This document shows positions 22,801-27,504 of a stretch of DNA of 27,504 nt, one piece after another (position 1 is the stretch's first letter; every line of letters starts with the position of its first letter). The position numbers were made by a program, and so were the translations under genes. Source of the stretch: JACKFB01 sp041389525 (GTDB lineage: Bacteria; Myxococcota_A; UBA9042; PHBI01; JACKFB01); contig JAWKRR010000083.1 in NCBI GenBank assembly GCA_041389525.1, positions 1 through 27,504 on the forward strand, read 5' to 3'. Below the pieces are notes generated by a model. It worked only from the letters and a program-made list of their open reading frames with translations, did no database searches and was not told the origin of the DNA.

Positions 22801-25400
22801 GCCGCCGTGGCCTTCAGCTTCTGCTTGGTCGACTGGCCCCCGTCCGCGTCGTCGCCCTCTTTGCGCTTGGCGTCCTGACCATCGCCCTCGCCGTCTTTCG
22901 GCCCCTTCGCCGGGTCCTTGGTCTTCTCGTCGCCGCCCTCCGCCTCGAGCTTCTTCTTCTGCTCCGCGTGCGCCTCCTCGGCCGCCTTCAGCTTCTGGTT
23001 GCTGGCCTCGATCTCGGCCGCCTTCCCCTCCAGCGCCTCCGTCTTGGCCTTCCCCAGCGCGTCCCCGTCCCCGTCTCCCCGGTCCTGCGGCTCCGAGGTC
23101 GGCGACTGCCGCTTCTCCTTGGTGCTCTTGTAGTGGTCGGCCGCCTGCTCCTTCGCCTTCTGCGCGCTGACGTCCCCGAGCTTCTCCCCGACCTTCCCGC
23201 CGAGCGTCGACGCGTTCTGCTCGACCCCTCCAAGCTGCTCGGCGAACGCGTCCGCCGGCACCGTCATCGCCGCCAGCAACCGAAAGAAGGTCGCCAGCGC
23301 CGCCAACACCGTGCTCACGGGCCCCAGCGCCGTGACGATCTTGCCCAAGAGGCTTCCCGCCCGGCACAGCCAGCCGCCGATGGGTACGAGGAAGCCCATG
23401 CCCAGCCAGCTCAGGCAGATCCCCATCAGGATGCAGATCGCCCCGACGATGTAGCAGATGGCGCTGAGCGTCCCGAGGACGTTCGCCACGACGTCGATGA
23501 CCTCGGCCAGCATCGCCAGGAAGTCCGCCGCCGCCGCGAAGAGGAACCCGACGCCGTCGCCGTCGACCAGCCGATCCCAGTTCTTCCCCGCGCTCTCCCA
23601 GCCCTTGCCGATCTTCTTGCCGGAGTCGCTGAGGCCCTGCGCGAACTTGCCATTCGTCAGGTTTCCACTGAGCAAATCGCCGGCCAGACCATTCTGGATG
23701 AGCGTGATCGCGGGCCCGATGACCGGCGCCTTCAGCTTGCCCTTCGTGACCGCCTTGAGGCCCTTGTCGCCCAAGGTCCCCAGGGTATCGAGCACCATGG
23801 TGTCGAGGCCCTGGTTGACGAAGCCCGTCACCCCCGCGCCGAAGGAGGCCTGGAAGAAGGTCTTCGAGACCATCCCCAGCCGATCCAGCGTCCCGCCCTC
23901 GGCGGCGCCCTGGATCTTGGTCGCGTGGGTGTCGTAGTGGCCGTACTCCTCGGCCGCCTTCGCGAAGAGGGTCTCGTTGCCCTCGGCCTGCTTGAAGGTC
24001 GGCAGCGGGGGAGCCTTCGCCGAGACCGTCGCCGCCATCTTGGCCTGCATGGCCGCGCCGAGCTTCGGCGAGTCCGGCTTCGACGGCCCCGCCCCCTTGC
24101 CGCCGCCATCGCCGGGCTTGCCCTTCTCGTACGCGGGATCCTGCGCGGTATTGGCTTGGTCGGCCTGCTGCTTCGCCTCCTGCCCCGCCGGGTCCGGCCG
24201 CGCCTCCTCCATGGCCCGCTCAGCCACGTACTTGAAGGCCTTCTCCGTGCACTCGTAGAAGCCGCGGCCCTCCATCATCTCGCGCTTGAACGCCGCCTTC
24301 ATCGCGGCGGAGTCGGCGCCGCCCTCCTTCGCGCTCTGCCACATGTCCTTGAGGCGCCCGTACGCCTCGTACCCGCGGATGCGCGCCATCGGGCCGGTCG
24401 CGTTGTCGTAGTCGCCATCGAAGTACTGCCGCAGGTCCTCGAAGGCCGGGATGTCCTCGATCATGCTGCCGGTGCCGTCGACGCCCTCCTGATAGCGCTC
24501 GACCTTCTTGCGCCGGTTCTCCTTGGAGTTCGGCTGCCCGCCCGACTTCGGCAGCCCCGCCTTTCCGTTGGCGAGCTGACCGCTGAGCTTGCCCTGCTTG
24601 TTGGTGAGCGTGGCGTTGTACGCGCCCAGGGTGGCCCGCATCATCGCGGTCTCTTCCCGCGCCGCCGCGCCCGCCGGCAGACGCACGCGCGGGGCTTTCA
24701 CGGCGTGGCCCTGCGCGAATCGCCGGGCGTTGGCGGCGGCCTCCCGCTCTGCGCGCGGCAGCGACTGCGCGCGCTCCGGCCCGCTCCCGAGCAGCCGCTG
24801 GGCGACGTGGGTGACCTCGTGGGCGAGCAACCCGCGGCCGTCCGCGGTGCTGGCGTCGTAGCGGTCCGGGTTGAGGTACACGCGCCCCTGCTGCATCAAC
24901 CCGCGCGTGCCGGCGCCGGTCGTTCGGCGCTGCGCCTCGCCGTCGATGTAGACCTGGATCGCGCTCATGGGGATGCCCAAGCCGGCCGTCAGCCGCTCCA
25001 GCAGGGTCTCCGTCGCCTGCCGCCGCGGCGCCACGGCGTCGACCACCCGCTGGCTCCCCGCCGTCTCCCCGCCGCGCCCGGCCGCCCGCGCGCTCCCGCG
25101 CCCCAGCGGCGACCGCTCCCGCGACGCGCTCTGCACGATGCGATTGGCCTCCGCCGCGCCAAACGCCTCGCAGAGCACGCTGTACACACCCTCGAGGCCC
25201 GCCTCGGTCAGCCGCCCGCTCGCCGCCTGCTCGTCAACCCAGGCGCCGGCCTGCGCCGCGCTGGCCCCGTGCCGCTCCAACAGCGCGCGCAGCTCGGCCG
25301 CGGCGTCGACGCGCTGGCCGGGCGGCCGTGTACGCTCCCGCGCCCGCGAACGCAGGTCGAGCTGGTGATCCGATCGACGATTCGGCGCGCGTGCGACCAC
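19827..25400 (-). CDS. Giant DUF4157 protein with hydrophobic segment and Lys/Ala/Glu coiled coil
   Basis: A protein of about 1,857 residues. The DUF4157 domain spans about 130-230 (LGIPMSAIQVYIDGEA, VYLNPDRYD, then LLAHEVTHVAQRLL); its HEVTH (194-198) is an intact zincin-like HExxH motif, followed by AEREAAANARRFAQG. A globular region extends to about 600. Then comes a hydrophobic stretch of about 100 residues (610-713, several helices), a charged linker, and a Lys/Ala/Glu coiled coil over about 930-1420. The coil is interrupted at about 1232-1278 by a beta-rich, KOW/SH3-like insert (VTVKLAGGTVIDNARIIRV). The C-terminal 400 residues are mixed globular and charged, with no toxin domain recognised. 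GTG 25400 follows a GAGGTGGGGGG run; TTG 25448 is the alternative. A surface effector or eCIS cargo-like role is inferred. Confidence 0.85.
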   Translation of the reverse strand: MVARAPNRRSDHQLDLRSRARERTRPPGQRVDAAAELRALLERHGASAAQAGAWVDEQAASGRLTEAGLEGVYSVLCEAFGAAEANRIVQSASRERSPLGRGSARAAGRGGETAGSQRVVDAVAPRRQATETLLERLTAGLGIPMSAIQVYIDGEAQRRTTGAGTRGLMQQGRVYLNPDRYDASTADGRGLLAHEVTHVAQRLLGSGPERAQSLPRAEREAAANARRFAQGHAVKAPRVRLPAGAAAREETAMMRATLGAYNATLTNKQGKLSGQLANGKAGLPKSGGQPNSKENRRKKVERYQEGVDGTGSMIEDIPAFEDLRQYFDGDYDNATGPMARIRGYEAYGRLKDMWQSAKEGGADSAAMKAAFKREMMEGRGFYECTEKAFKYVAERAMEEARPDPAGQEAKQQADQANTAQDPAYEKGKPGDGGGKGAGPSKPDSPKLGAAMQAKMAATVSAKAPPLPTFKQAEGNETLFAKAAEEYGHYDTHATKIQGAAEGGTLDRLGMVSKTFFQASFGAGVTGFVNQGLDTMVLDTLGTLGDKGLKAVTKGKLKAPVIGPAITLIQNGLAGDLLSGNLTNGKFAQGLSDSGKKIGKGWESAGKNWDRLVDGDGVGFLFAAAADFLAMLAEVIDVVANVLGTLSAICYIVGAICILMGICLSWLGMGFLVPIGGWLCRAGSLLGKIVTALGPVSTVLAALATFFRLLAAMTVPADAFAEQLGGVEQNASTLGGKVGEKLGDVSAQKAKEQAADHYKSTKEKRQSPTSEPQDRGDGDGDALGKAKTEALEGKAAEIEASNQKLKAAEEAHAEQKKKLEAEGGDEKTKDPAKGPKDGEGDGQDAKRKEGDDADGGQSTKQKLKATAAKARKAVWENVTHTVKQTLSDIRGSVGELKRATQEMGDHLRHPVKGGQLGSAHVIDELKADKTKSAERVAALETALKKADAEAARIQKALAEAQSKAKAQQGEGGAPEGVADPGGDVARLKKEAAQAELASAKALKAHMDGESRHEAVVAKIDAQLAAIQKRRGDDSEAEAVHKRASEGDPDGDLDDKKQAVKDAKDAKKKAVGEVDAKAKAAAEALPELKKKKGESETEFKKRQSEAEAKRALEREAKRAKNGLDESAEAYEQKAKDLKAKAAREQKEHEKALKKSEKAKVREAELKREAADAKAAAEKARAEIAAREKLTGEKAALEGMQSAMDQKKLASAEAKAEAQRIEEGSARDRKHLQAVAKGTTVTVKLAGGTVIDNARIIRVESDGVVLRGEIKVGFDAVMGEGYIPDLAKKCGEQQSAAKTKLEEAKRLDSEVGEVEGQIATQSAQIEKTREQAERTKAMTSQLQAEAKANEAKAKSAERGAAKEQAKQQVTAPKNRDEEIKGLKSAADLARAHDQAKKELAEANAKTEAAKKELTAAKKALHDAEKVVKNAPKERRDAKATGDAAIDEAKGALSDEKSSGRSARMQAEHLKNMQTGDQRLSRSTSSGNATGGVGSAYKSLMEGLADGDVLDSLTELWTALTHLDQTVGGHLGIGGDKDAAQKENMERRATKDDKAKQPAGPSAEDVLLRDAKAKEADKAWYEQAATVASGVGQNSSDFVMGLTLGPTYGDLLSDPPTHDPAVLGALFVEAQEAAIDYEHHWASAYKAYQAELVADECIRQEESLNAVEGDAAKKEAAAQAPIIQAGKAKAQERHGKVTGKEVGTKKSSAEQGGVVGEVASKIAKSDDNVDDKPPKGTTEGAGKDSGKAQDKADDDAKDTKAQSAAAAQQQIQVLEAQLQCQAALESKIDGDRKALEEKTQRDRATRIEIQMIKAQQLVAADEKKAKAEAKGGEFNAGLATFSEWAAAYKKKRQDYQGKGGA

Positions 25401-25477
25401 GCTGAACCCCCCACCTCGAGTTCCCCGCGGCCCCCGACCTCGCACCAACGAGAGGCCGTCACCGCCGCAACGGGCAC

Positions 25478-25504
25478 GTTATCCGTCCCCCGCGCGACCC
25501 GCAA
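25478..25504 (-). promoter_or_regulatory. Weak promoter candidate for the DUF4157 gene
   Basis: On the minus strand GATAAC (25483-25478) is preceded by TTGCGG (25504-25499) with a 15-bp spacer, shorter than ideal. It is the only AT-richer patch suited to a -10 in the 148-bp gap after the HEAT-repeat gene. Confidence 0.25.
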
Positions 25505-25548
25505 GCCGAGCCGGCGCAAAAACTTGCTGGTGGCGGGTTTGGGGCGAG

Positions 25549-27180
25549 CTAGCTTATCAGGCGGAAGGCCAGCAACCCGAGCCCTACCAACGCCGCGGGA
25601 ATCGCCGTCCACGCCGCGAACGCCGCGGGAACCCACTGCCCATCATCGCCGAGCCGGACCGCCGTCAGCTCATCGGCGAGCACCGCCCATCGCTTGCCGT
25701 TTGCTGCACCGCACAAAACCGGTTCAAGAGACTCGTCGGTGAACTCGGGGCGTTCGTGGCTGCGTTTTACGTCGATCTGGTAGTCGTCGCCGTCCAATCC
25801 GATCACGCGAACGCGATATGTCCACCACGCTGTCTCGCTTGTGCCGGTGCGCACTCGGTCGCGCTTTACGGATTTCTCAACGCTCAAGAGCTCGCCGACC
25901 GTCGCGTGGCCGTCGCGCAGGAGGCGCAGGTCTCCGACCCCGATGGTGACCGCGGCGTAGAGCGGGAACGCGCCCAGCACAGCCGCGACCATCCACGCGG
26001 TCGGCGTGTCGGCCACGCCGGCGAGGCAGAGGAGGAGCGACGCGGCGAGGCCCCAGCCGTGGCCGTAGAGCAGGACCGTCAGGCGCAGCAAAGGCGAGAG
26101 GCGGCGCGGGGGCAGCCCGATGCGACTCCAGCCCAGGGCGCGCGGTGCTGCCGGTGGGGGCGGCGACGCGGCGACGCTGGCCGCCACGCCTTGATAAATC
26201 GCCAGCCCGCCCTCGTCGCCAGCGAGGGCGAGGCTGCCCTCGAAGTCCGTCGCCAGCCCAAGCTCGCCGCTCTGCGCGCCGAGGCCCTCCCGCTCGACGA
26301 TGGCGGCCCGAAGCTGCTCGCACTCGGCGGCGAGCTCGGCCCCGGCACCCTCGGCGCGGGCGGCCTCATACAGCGGCGCGAGCGCGGCGCGTGTGCCGAC
26401 CGTTCGCAGCACGGCGACGACGCGCCCGCGCAGGCCCGGGTCGCCGCTGCGCAGCAAGTGCAAGAGCAGCGGCTCACCGCCCGGGTGGCCGATGCGGCGG
26501 ATGGCCTCGACCACGCCCGCCTGGGTGGTGGGCTCCGCCGTGCGCGCCAAGGTCACCAAGATCGGCAAGAACACGGCGTGTCCTGGGTCGCCGACGTCGT
26601 CGAGCAGCACGCGCCGCTCGAGCCACGTCGACACGCGGAAGATCGCCTCCAGCGCGGCCGACGCCTCGGGCTCGCGATGCTGGGCGAGCACCTTCTGGTT
26701 CAGCTCGCGGAGCCAGCTCAGCGGCGGCTTGAACTCCGCCAGCGTCCCGGGGATCGACGCCAGCCCCCAGCGCTCCGCCGACTCCGCCAGCAAGAGCCGC
26801 TCGACCGCCGGCCGGCCGTCCAGCAGCCCCCCGACGAACTCGCAGCGGCGCGCGTCGTCCGCTTCGAGGGTGGTCGCCAGCACCGAGGTCGCCCGCTGGC
26901 GCAGCTCAGCCGGGCCCCGCTCCATGCACTGCCGCAGCAGCTCCAGGCGCTCCGGCAGGCTCCCGCAGGGCACCGCGACCGTCGCGTCGAGCAGGGCCTT
27001 CAGCCGGTCGAGGGGCGCCACCACCGCGGAGCGGCCGGCCTCCACCGCGAAGGCCGGCTCGAGCTTCGCGCGGGCGAACACCACGAAGTCCCGCGCCGCC
27101 TCCACGCTCTGGAACCCTTGCCGCGCAAGCTCCAGACGCTCCTCGTCCCTCGGCGTCCACGCGTCGTTCATGCCGCTCAC
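25549..27180 (-). CDS. HEAT-repeat membrane protein
   Basis: A 543-residue protein. Residues about 60-310 are HEAT-like helical repeats (AELRQRATSVLATTLEADDA; FLPILVTLARTAEPTTQAGV; PLLLHLLRSGDPGLRGRVVA). Two membrane segments follow at about 375-396 and 400-422, then a beta-rich soluble domain (WWTYRVRVIGLDGDDYQIDV), which recalls DUF3592-type domains, and a closing membrane helix at about 520-541. The start is taken as GTG 27180, with GAGG 10 nt upstream; ATG at 27171 is equally possible. It lies 36 nt after thrS and 148 nt before the DUF4157 gene on the same strand. Membership of the DUF4157 block is uncertain: it may simply follow thrS. No function assigned. Confidence 0.75.
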   Translation of the reverse strand: MSGMNDAWTPRDEERLELARQGFQSVEAARDFVVFARAKLEPAFAVEAGRSAVVAPLDRLKALLDATVAVPCGSLPERLELLRQCMERGPAELRQRATSVLATTLEADDARRCEFVGGLLDGRPAVERLLLAESAERWGLASIPGTLAEFKPPLSWLRELNQKVLAQHREPEASAALEAIFRVSTWLERRVLLDDVGDPGHAVFLPILVTLARTAEPTTQAGVVEAIRRIGHPGGEPLLLHLLRSGDPGLRGRVVAVLRTVGTRAALAPLYEAARAEGAGAELAAECEQLRAAIVEREGLGAQSGELGLATDFEGSLALAGDEGGLAIYQGVAASVAASPPPPAAPRALGWSRIGLPPRRLSPLLRLTVLLYGHGWGLAASLLLCLAGVADTPTAWMVAAVLGAFPLYAAVTIGVGDLRLLRDGHATVGELLSVEKSVKRDRVRTGTSETAWWTYRVRVIGLDGDDYQIDVKRSHERPEFTDESLEPVLCGAANGKRWAVLADELTAVRLGDDGQWVPAAFAAWTAIPAALVGLGLLAFRLIS

Positions 27181-27216
27181 GCGCTCACGGCCTCAACGCA
27201 CCGACCGACGACCGGC

Positions 27217-27504
27217 TCACAGCTCGGGGCTGCGCGTCCGAATCGCCGCCAGCAGGCGCTCCTCAAACGCCGCGAAGGGCATCGTCTCCTGCTCCTGCAC
27301 ACCGTAGCGCCGCAGCGTGACCGTGCCGTCCTCCATCTCGCGCTCGCCGACGACCACCACGTTCGGGATCTTGCTGGTGACCGCGTTGCGGATCTTCTTG
27401 CCCATGGTGTCCGAGGTCGGGTCCATCTCGGCCCGCACCATCCCGCCACGCAGCCGCTTGACCAGGCCCGCCCCGTACTCGTCGAAGCGCTCGCCCACGG
27501 TGAC
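27217..27504 (-). CDS. thrS: Threonyl-tRNA synthetase, C-terminal fragment (cut by window edge)
   Basis: The last 95 residues of a class II aminoacyl-tRNA synthetase anticodon-binding domain, which charges tRNA-Thr in the cytoplasm. The strand order matches ThrRS: MVRAEMDPTSDTMGKKIRNA, then SKIPNVVVVGEREMEDGTV and LRRYGVQEQETMPFAAFEER, ending IRTRSPEL. The GxKIR and P(N/Y)xLVVGxREME pattern is typical of ThrRS; ProRS and HisRS share the fold but less of this wording. The catalytic core lies outside the window. The HEAT-repeat gene begins 36 nt downstream. Confidence 0.82.
   Translation of the reverse strand, partial: VTVGERFDEYGAGLVKRLRGGMVRAEMDPTSDTMGKKIRNAVTSKIPNVVVVGEREMEDGTVTLRRYGVQEQETMPFAAFEERLLAAIRTRSPEL

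Noticed and set aside
21717..25742. A 1,341-codon open frame antisense to the DUF4157 gene
   Set aside because: Its product is Arg/Leu-rich low complexity without domains; it is the mirror of Lys/Ala/Glu codons in a high-GC gene.

Overview
The window is very GC-rich, densely coding DNA from a bacterium, most likely a member of the Myxococcota or a nearby deltaproteobacterial lineage. The pointers are the secreted lipoprotein with Pro-Asp-Ala repeats, the B-box zinc-finger membrane proteins, the giant DUF4157 protein and the frequent GTG/TTG starts. This is inferred from style only; there is no rRNA or other phylogenetic marker. No tRNA, rRNA, CRISPR array or complete insertion sequence was seen.

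Layout. (a) 1-3006, minus strand: a tightly overlapping membrane operon running polytopic membrane protein > DUF4129 > DUF4350 > MoxR-type AAA+ ATPase, with MoxR cut by the window edge. (b) 3007-4849, plus: a repeat-rich lipoprotein with a beta-propeller-like part, split by one in-frame TAG. (c) 4901-6523, minus: an Fe-type superoxide dismutase and a helical-repeat protein. (d) 6716-7174, plus: a stand-alone Rcp1/CheY-like response regulator. (e) 7214-10961, minus: a small coiled-coil protein, a phosphohexomutase, a secreted Cys-containing protein and a dienoyl-CoA isomerase-type crotonase. (f) 11098-12516, plus: a lysine 2,3-aminomutase-type radical SAM enzyme. (g) 12581-13024, minus: an unknown protein. 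(h) 13294-14336, plus: two overlapping genes for B-box zinc-finger membrane proteins behind a promoter that looks leaderless. (i) 14391-15992, plus: a degenerate AAA protein. (j) 16020-27180, minus: HEAT-repeat membrane protein > giant DUF4157 protein > two-module AAA+ ATPase > alpha-solenoid protein. The 3' end of thrS precedes this block.

The most interesting part is 14391-25448. A roughly 1,860-residue DUF4157 protein carries an HEVTH zincin-like motif, a long hydrophobic segment and an extreme Lys/Ala/Glu coiled coil. It is followed by a two-module AAA+ ATPase and a solenoid protein. Facing them is a 533-residue protein that matches the first half of that ATPase but has lost the Walker A lysine, the Walker B glutamate and the sensor-1 asparagine. 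DUF4157 proteins and AAA+ ATPases of this kind accompany extracellular contractile injection systems (eCIS), but no sheath, tube, spike or baseplate gene is present here. The block therefore looks like an orphan DUF4157/AAA module paired with a pseudo-ATPase.

Elsewhere the genes are mainly housekeeping or envelope functions in short operons. Several intergenic regions carry paired repeats or palindromes that look like regulator sites.
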